A DNA stretch of 24,012 bases from CAZWKQ01 sp964634005 (lineage in GTDB: Bacteria; Bacteroidota; Bacteroidia; Bacteroidales; JACABE01). Positions 6,608 to 14,240 of this stretch are shown piece by piece. The position numbers and the translations under genes are program-made. A model generated the notes under the pieces. The model ran no database searches. It worked only from the letters and a program-made list of their open reading frames with translations, and had not been told where the DNA came from. How positions within the stretch are numbered: position 1 is the first letter of the stretch; each line of letters opens with the position of its first letter. The stretch is from positions 1 to 24,012 of the forward strand of contig CAZWKQ010000026.1 in assembly GCA_964634005.1 (NCBI GenBank). Reading direction: 5' to 3'.

Positions 6608-8956
6608 ATGAAACTAATCTTAATAATACTGATATTTTTTACAGGATTAATCAATGCAAAGGCCGAAACGCCAACAGGTGTGGCAGAAAAAAAACCGATA
6701 ATAAGCGGCAATATTAAAGATGCCAAAACAGGAGAACAACTTATCGGGGCTACAGTATATATCAAGGAGTTGAAAACCGGTACTGTTACAAATGTTTATG
6801 GTTTTTATTCGTTGAGTATTGCTCCGGGTTCTTACACTTTAGTATATTCATACATAGGTTATGAGTCGGTAGAAAAAAAAATATTGTTAAAAGAAAATAT
6901 GACAGTAAATCTCGAACTCAACCCTCAGCAGCAATTGCTTAAAGAAGTCGAAATTACCGAAAAAAGGAGTAACGAAAATGTTACAAAAAACGAAATGAGC
7001 GTAATAAGAATGTCATCTAAAACAATAAAGCAAATTCCGGCTTTTATGGGCGAAGTTGATATAATAAAGGCTATGTTGTTATTGCCGGGAGTACAAACTA
7101 CAAGCGAAGGAGCTTCGGGTTTCAGTGTTAGAGGCGGCAGCCCTGATCAAAACTTAATTCTGCTTGATGAAGCTACTGTTTATAATGCTTCCCATCTACT
7201 CGGATTTTTTTCGGTTTTCAATAACGATGCCATTAAAGATGTGAAGATTTATAAGGGTGATATTCCTATGAATTATGGAGGAAGATTATCTTCGGTGCTT
7301 GACGTTCGAATGAACGACGGTAATCTCAAGCAATTTTCCGCAACAGGTGGTATTGGTAATATTTCGAGCCGCCTTACATTAGAAACTCCGCTTGACAAAG
7401 ACAGAACTTCATTGCTTTTATCGGGCAGAAGAACCTATTTCGACTTGTTTTTACCCCTCTCGAGCGATAAAAAAGTAAGAAACAATACTTTATATTTCTA
7501 CGATTTCAATGCTAAACTTAGTCATCAGATAGATGAAAATAATCGTGTTTACCTTTCAGGATATTTTGGAAGAGACGTATTTAAGAATTATTTTTCAAAG
7601 CTCACATCAGGCAATCAAACACTTACGGCAAGATGGAATCATTTATTCTCGAAAAAATTGTTTTCAAATTTTATGTTTGTTTATAGCAAATACGATTATT
7701 ATTTGGGAACACCCGAAGGTGAGGCTTATTCGTTCGACTGGAATTCGAGAATGAGAGACTATGGTGCAAAAGCCGACTTTACACTATATTCAAATCCTAA
7801 TAACACTATAAGATTCGGTATTAGCATTATATATCATATTTTTGATCCCGGAAGTGCCAAAGGAACCGGAACACAATCATTTTTCAACGAGTTTACAGTC
7901 CCTTCGCATTATGCTCTCGAAAACGGAATTTATGTAGGAAACGATCAAAAAGTAAATGATAATCTTACTTTGAAGTACGGGCTTAGGTTTTCGATGTTTA
8001 ATAACATAGGTAAAGCAACAATTTACCGTTATGATAGTAATTTTGAATCGATTGATTCGGTTGTTTATAACAAAGGTGAATTTTATAATACTTATTCAGG
8101 ACTTGAACCGCGATTAGGAATAAGTTATAAAATAAATGAGTTGTCATCGGTAAAAGCAAGTTATTCAAGAACCTTTCAATATAACCAGTTAGCACAAAAT
8201 TCAACAGCAGGAACTCCTTTAGATGTGTGGTTTCCATCTACGCCTAATGTAAAACCGCAACGTTCCGACCAAATTGCTTTCGGATATTTCAGAAATTTCT
8301 TTGGTAATTATTTGGAAACCTCTATTGAATTTTATTATAAAACAATGACAAATTCCATTGACTTTAAAGATCATGCAGAATTGTTGTTAAATGAAAAACT
8401 CGAAGGAGAATTAAGATTCGGAAAATCAAACTCAAAAGGGATGGAAGTTTTATTAAAAATTCCCGAAGGCACCGTAAATGGATGGATTAGTTATACATTA
8501 TCACGTACCGAAAGAGATTTTCCTGATATTAACAACGGAAAAACTTATCTGGCATACTACGACAGGCCTCATAATATTTCTGTAGTTTGTAATTACGAAA
8601 TAAACAAAAGAACAACATTGTCAGCTAATTGGGTTTATTATACAGGCGCTCCGGTTACTTTTCCGACGGGCAGAGCCGAAATCGGCGGAAAAATTATTCC
8701 AATTTATTCAGATAGAAATGCTTATCGTATGCCCGATTATCACCGTTTAGATTTATCACTTACCGTTAAGGGGAAAGTTAAACCAAACAAACGCTGGTCG
8801 CATGAATGGAATTTTGCAGTTTACAACGCTTATGCAAGAAAAAACGCATGGACAATAAACTTTGTTCAGGATGAAAACAATCCTCAAATAACTTATGCCG
8901 AAAAAACTTATCTTTTCAGTTTCATCCCGGCAATAACTTATAATTTCAAATTTTAA
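6608..8956 (+). CDS. TonB-dependent outer-membrane receptor with carboxypeptidase-like regulatory domain
   Basis: 782 residues. A signal peptide (MKLILIILIFFTGLINAKA) is followed by a CarboxypepD_reg-like beta-sandwich at about 31-115 (ISGNIKDAKTGEQLIGATVYIK ... YSYIGYESVEKKI). The plug domain comes next at about 130-240, with MLLLPGVQT, SGFSVRGGSPDQNLILLDEATVYN and YGGRLSSVLDVRM. A 22-strand-type beta-barrel runs to a terminal Phe (ITYNFKF). It should import a ligand using TonB energy. The next gene is a DUF4249 lipoprotein, a common partner of such receptors in Bacteroidota and presumably a surface component of the same system. The substrate is unknown; no glycan-degrading enzymes or SusD are nearby, so this is not a typical polysaccharide locus. 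Its start sits directly behind leader repeat copy A. Confidence 0.9.
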   Translation: MKLILIILIFFTGLINAKAETPTGVAEKKPIISGNIKDAKTGEQLIGATVYIKELKTGTVTNVYGFYSLSIAPGSYTLVYSYIGYESVEKKILLKENMTVNLELNPQQQLLKEVEITEKRSNENVTKNEMSVIRMSSKTIKQIPAFMGEVDIIKAMLLLPGVQTTSEGASGFSVRGGSPDQNLILLDEATVYNASHLLGFFSVFNNDAIKDVKIYKGDIPMNYGGRLSSVLDVRMNDGNLKQFSATGGIGNISSRLTLETPLDKDRTSLLLSGRRTYFDLFLPLSSDKKVRNNTLYFYDFNAKLSHQIDENNRVYLSGYFGRDVFKNYFSKLTSGNQTLTARWNHLFSKKLFSNFMFVYSKYDYYLGTPEGEAYSFDWNSRMRDYGAKADFTLYSNPNNTIRFGISIIYHIFDPGSAKGTGTQSFFNEFTVPSHYALENGIYVGNDQKVNDNLTLKYGLRFSMFNNIGKATIYRYDSNFESIDSVVYNKGEFYNTYSGLEPRLGISYKINELSSVKASYSRTFQYNQLAQNSTAGTPLDVWFPSTPNVKPQRSDQIAFGYFRNFFGNYLETSIEFYYKTMTNSIDFKDHAELLLNEKLEGELRFGKSNSKGMEVLLKIPEGTVNGWISYTLSRTERDFPDINNGKTYLAYYDRPHNISVVCNYEINKRTTLSANWVYYTGAPVTFPTGRAEIGGKIIPIYSDRNAYRMPDYHRLDLSLTVKGKVKPNKRWSHEWNFAVYNAYARKNAWTINFVQDENNPQITYAEKTYLFSFIPAITYNFKF

Positions 8957-8964
8957 AAAAACAT

Positions 8965-9058
8965 AAAATGAAACTAGCCATTAGAAAATATTCATACACA
9001 AGAGGATGTCTATTTGGCGACAATCTATTTGACAATTAAATAATTAAAAAAAATACAG
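8965..9058 (+). repeat. Leader repeat, copy B (upstream of DUF4249 gene)
   Basis: Second copy of the leader repeat, filling almost the whole gap between the receptor stop (8956) and the lipoprotein start (9059). It carries the 23-codon ORF at 8968-9039. Relative to copy A there are no indels, three silent changes and four amino-acid changes, by hand count. The tail (GACAATTAAATAATTAAAA) is nearly identical in all copies. Confidence 0.75.
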
Positions 9059-9904
9059 ATGAAAAAGATATTTAAAATCATAAGCCTTATTTCATTGACT
9101 TTTATAATATTCAGTTGTACCGAAAAAATGGATATTAAACTTGAAGATACTTATACTCGCCTTGTTGTTGAAGCAAAATTGTCAACTGATACTACTGTTC
9201 ATATTGTAAAACTTACAAAAACCTCGGGTTATTTTTCAAACAGTGCTCCTTTACCTGTTAGCGGGGCATTAGTAACTATAAGCGACGGAAGTCAGATAAT
9301 TACTTTAACGGAGAATCTTTCAAAACCCGGGATTTATGAAACTCCACCCAACACTTATGGTAAAGTGGGTAAAACCTATGAGTTGTTGATAAAAAACGTT
9401 GATATAGATAATGACGGAAATAAAGAAGAATATACTTCAAAGTCGACAATTTATCCAATAAATCAGGTCGACTCAATAGGAACGAGATATTATGATGATT
9501 ATGAAATTTGGGAAATTCAATGTTATGTGTTAGATCCTCCAACCGAAGATTATTATTTGTTTAATATCTACAAAAATAATGTGTTGATAACCGACACTAT
9601 ATCCGAGCCATTGGTAGTTGACGATAAGCTATATAACGGCAACTATACAAATGGAATAGGTGTAGGATATTTAAGAGACCGCAGGTTAGGCGAAAAAGCT
9701 AACATTGGAGACAGTGTTATGCTTGAAGTATGGAGAATAGATAAGAGTTTCTATAAATTTATGATGCAGTTAAGGGAAACGGTTCGGCCTCAAACTCCAC
9801 TTTTCAGCGGACCTCCTGCAAATGTAAAAGGCAATATTAGCAACGGTGCTATAGGATATTTTACTGCATATTCTGTTTCAAGAGCCAGAAATGTAGTAAA
9901 ATAA
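9059..9904 (+). CDS. DUF4249-family outer-membrane lipoprotein
   Basis: 281 residues. The lipobox is clear: MKKIFKIISLISLTFIIFSC with Cys at position 20, then TEKMDIKLEDTYTRLVVEAKLSTD. The DUF4249 pattern follows: LVVEAKLSTDTTVHIVKLTKTSGYF, then PVSGALVTISDGS, YETPPNTYGKVGKTYELLI, and the C-terminal GNISNGAIGYFTAYSVSRARNVV. Family members are predicted surface-exposed lipoproteins encoded beside TonB receptors, as here. They probably help capture a ligand, but this has not been shown for the family. The gene is separated from the receptor only by leader repeat copy B and is followed by a terminator, so receptor and lipoprotein form one unit. Confidence 0.88.
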   Translation: MKKIFKIISLISLTFIIFSCTEKMDIKLEDTYTRLVVEAKLSTDTTVHIVKLTKTSGYFSNSAPLPVSGALVTISDGSQIITLTENLSKPGIYETPPNTYGKVGKTYELLIKNVDIDNDGNKEEYTSKSTIYPINQVDSIGTRYYDDYEIWEIQCYVLDPPTEDYYLFNIYKNNVLITDTISEPLVVDDKLYNGNYTNGIGVGYLRDRRLGEKANIGDSVMLEVWRIDKSFYKFMMQLRETVRPQTPLFSGPPANVKGNISNGAIGYFTAYSVSRARNVVK

Positions 9905-9931
9905 ATCTCTCTTTATTTAATACACTTGTTT

Positions 9932-9964
9932 ACCTGTCGCAGTATTTATTACGACAGGTTTTTT
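9932..9964 (+). terminator. Intrinsic terminator after the TonB/DUF4249 unit
   Basis: Stem ACCTGTCG (9932-9939) pairs with CGACAGGT (9952-9959) around a 12-nt loop, followed by a T-run (9959-9964). It lies about 28 nt after the lipoprotein stop. Confidence 0.8.
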
Positions 9965-10071
9965 ATTTCGTCTTTAAATTTTTAATGAAAAATCACTATT
10001 ATTGTAAATTATTTTTAATATAATTAAAACACATTAAAACAAATAATTAGCACTTGTAAAATAAATTATTA

Positions 10072-11238
10072 ATGGATAAACTTGTTACTTCGGATTTAAA
10101 ATTGGGGATAATTGCAGGAGGGCAACTTGGAAAGATGCTTATTCAGGAAGCGAGCAAATGGGATATATCAACTTACGTACTTGATATGGAAGAAAATTGT
10201 CCTGCAAGCGGAGTTGCATCTGTTTTAATTAGAGGCAGTCAGGTAAATTACGATGATGTTTACAACTTTGGTAAAAAAGTAGATATATTAACATACGAAC
10301 TCGAAAATATAAATATTGACGCACTACTTAAACTAAAAGAAGAAGGATTGAGAATTGTTCCCGATCCCGAAATTTTACAGTTGATTCAGGATAAAGGTTT
10401 GCAAAAAGATTTTTATTCCGAAAACAATATTCCTACTTCACCCTACAAGCATTACCAAAACAAGAATGAGATAATTAACGATATTAATTCCAAAAAGTTA
10501 AAATTTCCTTTTGTTCAAAAACTCAGGAAAGGAGGGTACGATGGCAGGGGAGTTTCGGTTTTGGATAGTGAAAATGATCTGGCAAAACTTATGGATGCTC
10601 CTTGTATAGTTGAGCAAAAAATTGATATTCAGAAAGAAATTGCAGTAATAGTAGCCAGAAACAAAAATGGCGAAACTAAATGTTTTCCGCCTGTCGAAAT
10701 GGTTTTTGATTCAGAAGCCAATCTTGTTGAAAAGTTATTCTGCCCTGCAAATATTACTGAAAATCAATCGGAAGAGATGAAATTTATTGCCGAAAAACTC
10801 GCTAATTCGTTTAAAATTTGCGGTTTATTAGCTGTTGAATTTTTTATTTCTGCTGAAGGAAGTATTTTGGTTAATGAAGTCGCACCGCGTCCGCACAATA
10901 GTGGTCATCATACTATCGAAAGTATTATAACTTCGCAGTTTGAACAGCATTTACGTGCAATATTAAATTTGCCTTTAGGCAGTACACAGATAAAGCTGCC
11001 TTCAGTAATGATAAATATTCTCGGAGAAAAAGGATACGAAGGCCCTGTATATTATGAAGGTTTAACAGAATGTATGGCAATAGATGGCGTAAAAATTCAT
11101 TTATACGGAAAGAAAATAACCAAGCCCAGCCGAAAGATGGGACATATTACAATTGTTGCTAAAAGCGTAAATGAAGCATTATCAATATCAGAAAAAGTAA
11201 AAAAAATAATAAAAGTCAGGTCATGGAACAAAAGTTAG
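10072..11238 (+). CDS. purK: N5-carboxyaminoimidazole ribonucleotide synthase
   Basis: ATP-grasp enzyme of purine synthesis that converts AIR, ATP and bicarbonate to N5-CAIR. 388 residues. The N-terminal KLGIIAGGQLGKMLIQEASKW is the family signature. FVQKLRKGGYDGRGV carries the ATP-grasp lysine and glycine loop, VEQKIDIQKEIAVIVAR provides the nucleotide-binding Glu, and VNEVAPRPHNSGHHTIE is the hallmark metal and substrate block. GHITIVAKS lies near the end. The start at 10072 gives a normal N-terminus. purE overlaps its last 16 nt, so translation is probably coupled. The 167-nt gap upstream holds the preceding terminator and AT-rich sequence without a convincing promoter match. Confidence 0.93.
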   Translation: MDKLVTSDLKLGIIAGGQLGKMLIQEASKWDISTYVLDMEENCPASGVASVLIRGSQVNYDDVYNFGKKVDILTYELENINIDALLKLKEEGLRIVPDPEILQLIQDKGLQKDFYSENNIPTSPYKHYQNKNEIINDINSKKLKFPFVQKLRKGGYDGRGVSVLDSENDLAKLMDAPCIVEQKIDIQKEIAVIVARNKNGETKCFPPVEMVFDSEANLVEKLFCPANITENQSEEMKFIAEKLANSFKICGLLAVEFFISAEGSILVNEVAPRPHNSGHHTIESIITSQFEQHLRAILNLPLGSTQIKLPSVMINILGEKGYEGPVYYEGLTECMAIDGVKIHLYGKKITKPSRKMGHITIVAKSVNEALSISEKVKKIIKVRSWNKS

Positions 11239-11720
11239 TAAGTATAATTATGGGTTCGGATTCGGATATGGAAGTAATGAAACAAGCTGCTGAAATGCTT
11301 GATGGTTTTGAAATTGGATATGAAATCGACATTGTTTCAGCACACCGAACACCCGATAAGATGTTTCAATTTGCGTCAGAAGCTCACAATAGAGGCATAA
11401 AAGTTATTATTGCCGGTGCAGGAGGTGCTGCTCATTTGCCGGGAATGGTAGCTGCTATTTCTCCACTACCAGTTATTGGGGTACCTGTTAAATCATCTAA
11501 TTCTATCGATGGATGGGATTCGGTTTTATCAATACTTCAAATGCCTGCTGGCGTTCCTGTTGCAACTGTTGCTCTAAACTGTGCCAAGAATGCCGGAATA
11601 CTTGCTGCTCAAATACTATCAACTTCCGATTCAAGCATTCTTGAAAAAATTATTTTATACAAGAAAAATCTAAATCGGCAAGTTATCGAAAAATCAAATA
11701 AAATCAGAAAAACTAATTAA
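11223..11720 (+). CDS. purE: N5-carboxyaminoimidazole ribonucleotide mutase (class I PurE)
   Basis: Converts N5-CAIR, the PurK product, to CAIR. 165 residues. Class I signatures are all visible: GSDSD at 11-15, SAHRTPDKM with the catalytic His41, and GAGGAAHLPGMVAA at 65-78. Pairing with purK also marks it as the mutase and not the class II AIR carboxylase. It starts inside the end of purK (16-nt overlap). An extra lysine- and asparagine-rich tail follows the core fold (YKKNLNRQVIEKSNKIRKTN). The transporter gene begins 27 nt downstream. Confidence 0.93.
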   Translation: MEQKLVSIIMGSDSDMEVMKQAAEMLDGFEIGYEIDIVSAHRTPDKMFQFASEAHNRGIKVIIAGAGGAAHLPGMVAAISPLPVIGVPVKSSNSIDGWDSVLSILQMPAGVPVATVALNCAKNAGILAAQILSTSDSSILEKIILYKKNLNRQVIEKSNKIRKTN

Positions 11721-11747
11721 AATTTATACACTCTATTTAATCAAAGA

Positions 11748-12908
11748 ATGAAAAAATACTTAACGCTTTTTTCTTCTTTTTTTGTAATGTTATCATTAGG
11801 AGGTGTATATGCTTGGAGTATTTTCTCAACCGAACTAATGTTAAAGTATAACTGGTCGTCTACTCAAACACAATTGGTTTTCGGGACTTTAATAGCGGTA
11901 TTTCCTGTAACAATGATATTTGCAGGTAAAAAAGCCCAAAAAAACAACGTTAGAATTTATGGAATTTTATCGGCATTGTTTTTTAGCTCAGGTTATATAT
12001 TATCGGGAGTTTCGGGGGGAAATTTTTATGTAGTTTTATTCGGAATAGGTGTATTGGCGGGAATAGGAACAGGATTTGGATATTTAACTTCAATAACGGT
12101 GCCTGTTAAATGGTTTCCTCAAAAAAAAGGGTTAATTACAGGTGTCATCGCTGCCGGTTTCGGATTGGCGGCAGTTATACTTTCTTCTTTTACCGAAATT
12201 CTTCTAAATCAAGGAAATAATGTTTTGAAAATTTTTATTCTAATAGGAATAATTTATGGTTTGATAATTTTTACTTTCTCGTTGTTTATTTATTATCCGC
12301 AAAAAAATAATATAATTCCTGAGAAAATCGAAATAATTAGTTTTTTAAAAAATAACAGCTTTTATAAATTAGTATTAGGAATTTTTTTAGGAACATTTGC
12401 CGGTTTATTGGTAATTGGCAGCCTTAAGCCTATAGGTTTTGAATATAACATTAGTAATCATCATCTTGCAATTGCAGTTTCTGTTTTTGCCTTAAGTAAT
12501 TTTACAGGTAGGCTTGTGTGGGGTTTTTTAAGTGATTTTTTTGATGGTGATTTTACAATTTTTCTTTCACTTTTGTTTCAGTCAGTTTTCATTCTGCTTA
12601 TAAGTAATTCGAATTTAGAATCTTCACAATTTATATATATTTCAGCAGGAATAGGTTTTGGTTTTGGAGCAAATTTCGTATTATTTGCAAAAGAAACTTC
12701 TCATAAATTCGGTATTGATAGGCTTTCGGCAATTTATCCTTATGTTTTTTTAGGTTATGCTTTTGCAGGAATTTTTGGCCCATTGACCGGTGGAATATTA
12801 TACGATATAAATAACAGTTATTACTGGGGAATTATTGTTGCGGCTTTAGTTAGTGCTTTTGGGAGCATGATTTTCTTGTTCGGTTTTTTAAAAAAAAGAG
12901 CAATATAA
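11748..12908 (+). CDS. MFS transporter, OFA (oxalate/formate antiporter-like) family
   Basis: 386 residues with about 12 hydrophobic segments in the inner membrane. GGVYAWSIFSTEL in the first helix and the block PVKWFPQKKGLITGVIAAGFGLAA near 125-148 are the OFA-family signatures. FTGRLVWGFLSDFFDGDF near 255-272 is the MFS loop 8-9 motif. Family members exchange small carboxylates such as oxalate/formate, but many orthologues have unknown substrates. It lies 27 nt after purE with no terminator between them, so it is probably co-transcribed; a metabolic link to purine synthesis is not established. The stop codon lies inside the loop side of a bidirectional terminator. Confidence 0.85.
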   Translation: MKKYLTLFSSFFVMLSLGGVYAWSIFSTELMLKYNWSSTQTQLVFGTLIAVFPVTMIFAGKKAQKNNVRIYGILSALFFSSGYILSGVSGGNFYVVLFGIGVLAGIGTGFGYLTSITVPVKWFPQKKGLITGVIAAGFGLAAVILSSFTEILLNQGNNVLKIFILIGIIYGLIIFTFSLFIYYPQKNNIIPEKIEIISFLKNNSFYKLVLGIFLGTFAGLLVIGSLKPIGFEYNISNHHLAIAVSVFALSNFTGRLVWGFLSDFFDGDFTIFLSLLFQSVFILLISNSNLESSQFIYISAGIGFGFGANFVLFAKETSHKFGIDRLSAIYPYVFLGYAFAGIFGPLTGGILYDINNSYYWGIIVAALVSAFGSMIFLFGFLKKRAI

Positions 12909-12925
12909 AAACATTGCTCTTTTTT
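12892..12925. terminator. Bidirectional terminator shared by the transporter gene and tRNA-Cys
   Basis: A perfect 13-bp stem (AAAAAAGAGCAAT at 12892-12904, complement at 12913-12925) around an 8-nt loop. The T-run on the plus strand serves the purK-purE-MFS operon. The A-run on the other side gives a T-run on the minus strand, 2 nt past the tRNA 3' end. The last codons and stop of the transporter gene form part of the hairpin. Confidence 0.85.
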
Positions 12926-12926
12926 G

Positions 12927-12997
12927 AGGTATCGAGCGGATTCGAACCGCTGTATACGGTTTTGCAGACCGGTGCCTAACCCCTCGGCCACGATACC
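12927..12997 (-). tRNA. tRNA-Cys (GCA)
   Basis: 71 nt on the minus strand. The acceptor stem GGTATCG pairs with CGATACC, with discriminator U as usual for tRNA-Cys. The D arm is GCC...GGC, and the anticodon loop CTGCAAA gives anticodon GCA. The T arm is AGCGG-TTCGAAT-CCGCT. The outermost anticodon-stem pair is a C-U mismatch; the other four pairs are good. No CCA is encoded. It has a consensus promoter upstream and shares a terminator with the convergent operon. Confidence 0.95.
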
Positions 12998-13007
12998 GTT
13001 TATGCGG

Positions 13008-13039
13008 CAAAATTAGTCTTTTTCTAATTATTTACCAAA
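13008..13039 (-). promoter_or_regulatory. Bacteroidota promoter for tRNA-Cys
   Basis: On the minus strand: TTTG (13039-13036), 20 nt, then TAATTTTG (13015-13008), an exact consensus match. The tRNA begins 10 nt after the -7 box. Confidence 0.65.
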
Positions 13040-13089
13040 AGTTTTTTAAATGTGACTGAATTCGTTTATTATAAACGATATATTAGGTG

Positions 13090-13551
13090 TCAGTATTTTT
13101 TTTCTTGAATTAGATTTCCGTTACTGTCCCACATTTTCCATGTTCCGGTTTTCTCTCCGTTTTTATATTGCATTTCTCTTATCAGAGTGCCATTTTCATC
13201 CCAAATATACCATATTCCATGTTTTTTCCCGTCCAAATATTGAGCTTCGGCTACTTTTGTTCCTTTCTCATTCCAACTAATCCATATCCCGTCTTTATTC
13301 CCCTTTTTATATGATTGTTGCTCTTTTTTCGTGCCGTTATCGTAATAATAGTAGGAAATACCGTCATTCAATCCGTTTTTTATGGATAGCTCCATCGATA
13401 AATTTCCGTTTTCGTAATATTCTTTGTGATTGCCTGTATATAATTTATTATCCTTGTAACAAACTCCATCTTTGTTAACTAACTGTTGTTGACTATAAAC
13501 AGCAATTGAACCAAGTATAAAAATTAAAATTAGTAACGAAATCTTTTTCAT
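13090..13551 (-). CDS. Secreted MORN-repeat (YwqK-like) protein
   Basis: 153 residues with a signal peptide (MKKISLLILIFILGSIAVYSQ). The rest consists of about five tandem units of ~23 residues of the MORN_2/YwqK type: 'YYENGNLSMELSIKNGLNDG', 'YYDNGTKKEQQSYKKGNKDG', 'WNEKGTKVAEAQYLDGKKHG', 'WDENGTLIREMQYKNGEKTG' and 'WDSNGNLIQEKKY'. Each repeat is a beta-hairpin with the pattern Y/W-x-x-N/K-G ... K-x-G. Such proteins are common in Bacteroidota and are often annotated as toxin-antitoxin component YwqK; nothing here supports a toxin pairing. The role is probably binding or structural, outside the cytoplasm. The start is fixed by leader repeat copy C, which ends at the ATG. Confidence 0.85.
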   Translation of the reverse strand: MKKISLLILIFILGSIAVYSQQQLVNKDGVCYKDNKLYTGNHKEYYENGNLSMELSIKNGLNDGISYYYYDNGTKKEQQSYKKGNKDGIWISWNEKGTKVAEAQYLDGKKHGIWYIWDENGTLIREMQYKNGEKTGTWKMWDSNGNLIQEKKY

Positions 13552-13644
13552 CTGTTTATATTTTTAATTATTTAATTGTCAGATAGCTTATCACCAAATA
13601 AATATTCACACACAGGTGGATATTTATTTGCCGAGTTTCATTTT
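13552..13644 (-). repeat. Leader repeat, copy C (upstream of MORN gene), palindromic core inverted
   Basis: Third copy of the leader repeat, on the minus strand and again ending at the start codon of the downstream gene. The tail and the MKL start region match copies A and B. The core is a perfect inverted repeat: 10-bp arms at 13596-13605 and 13620-13629 around a 14-nt loop. Read in the gene direction, the loop is the reverse complement of the copy A loop (13 of 14 positions). The short ORF is broken here: ATGAAACTCGGCAAATAA stops after five codons. Confidence 0.7.
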
Positions 13645-13679
13645 CTAAGTCAAGTTTTTATGCAAATTTACAAAAAAAA

Positions 13680-13717
13680 AACCGTATAAATATGATTTGT
13701 ATAATATTTATACGGTT
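13680..13717 (-). terminator. Terminator of the small CarboxypepD_reg gene
   Basis: A perfect 14-bp stem (13680-13693 with 13704-13717, loop 10 nt). On the minus strand it is followed by an uninterrupted T-run (13680-13671). It sits 25 nt after the stop of the gene at 13742 and separates it from the MORN gene. Confidence 0.8.
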
Positions 13718-13741
13718 AAAGTTATAAAATTATTGTGATTT

Positions 13742-14089
13742 TTATTTATTCTCGAGTAATTCTATTTCTAATGTATTATTATTTTTGTTATTTACCGAAG
13801 CATTTTCTATAAGGCTGTCGATATAAGATATGTAAGAAACTATTAAGCTATATTCGCCATCTTTCAAGTTTTTTATTTCAAAATTTCCTTCTAAATCTGT
13901 ATAAACTTTAATATCGGTATTTTTTAGTTTTATAACCGCACCAACAAGTGCTTCACCGGTTTTTTTATCTATAACTTTACCTTTTAATACTGCTTTGTTT
14001 GTACTTTCCAACTCGCCTTTTAACGGTGTTCCTGCTTGTGCGAAAACAAATGCCGTAATTACAATTACAAAAAATATTACTTTTTTCAT
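13742..14089 (-). CDS. Small secreted CarboxypepD_reg-like domain protein
   Basis: 115 residues from the ATG at 14089: signal peptide MKKVIFFVIVITAFVFAQAG, then one carboxypeptidase-regulatory-like beta-sandwich (LKGKVIDKKTGEALVGAVIKLKNTDIK ... LEGNFEIKNLKDGEYSLIVSYISY). This domain usually precedes TonB receptor plugs; here it stands alone, as in some small exported Bacteroidota proteins of unknown role. An in-frame TTG at 14113 would extend it by 8 codons, but that TTG is part of the -7 box, so 14089 is the start. It is monocistronic: its own promoter region with a phased TTAAG array lies upstream and a strong terminator downstream. Confidence 0.82.
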   Translation of the reverse strand: MKKVIFFVIVITAFVFAQAGTPLKGELESTNKAVLKGKVIDKKTGEALVGAVIKLKNTDIKVYTDLEGNFEIKNLKDGEYSLIVSYISYIDSLIENASVNNKNNNTLEIELLENK

Positions 14090-14110
14090 TTTTGATTTTT
14101 TTTGATATTG

Positions 14111-14178
14111 CAAAGGTAAACAGGGTGGGTTAAGATTTGATTAAGCAAGGATTAATTTAATGTTAAGTAAATATTAAG
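14111..14178 (-). promoter_or_regulatory. Promoter with five 11-bp-phased TTAAG half-sites
   Basis: On the minus strand the -7 box TACCTTTG (14118-14111) matches consensus, but no TTTG lies at the right distance upstream. Instead the plus strand shows TTAAG at 14130, 14141, 14163 and 14174 and TTAAT at 14152, each exactly 11 bp from the next. A sixth TTAAG at 14204 is out of phase. Direct half-sites at 11-bp steps running up from the -33 region are typical of OmpR/PhoB-type response-regulator activation. The regulator is not in this window. Confidence 0.55.
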
Positions 14179-14240
14179 TAAAAATACAAAGAAAAAGCTA
14201 TCTTTAAGTAAAACATGTCATTAGTATCTCTTTTGTACAC

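Noticed and set aside
6608..9904. Polysaccharide utilisation locus
   Set aside because: There is no SusD, glycoside hydrolase or hybrid regulator; the receptor partner is a DUF4249 lipoprotein.
13063..13077. CGTTTATTATAAACG as terminator of the MORN gene
   Set aside because: The arms are separated by a single base, so a hairpin loop would cost several pairs, and no T-run follows on the minus strand.
13090..13551. Toxin-antitoxin role for the YwqK-like MORN protein
   Set aside because: It has a signal peptide and no small partner gene; the name is inherited from annotation of the repeat family.
14090..14113. TTG start eight codons upstream of the small CarboxypepD_reg protein
   Set aside because: The TTG is part of the TACCTTTG -7 box, and the ATG at 14089 gives a normal signal peptide.
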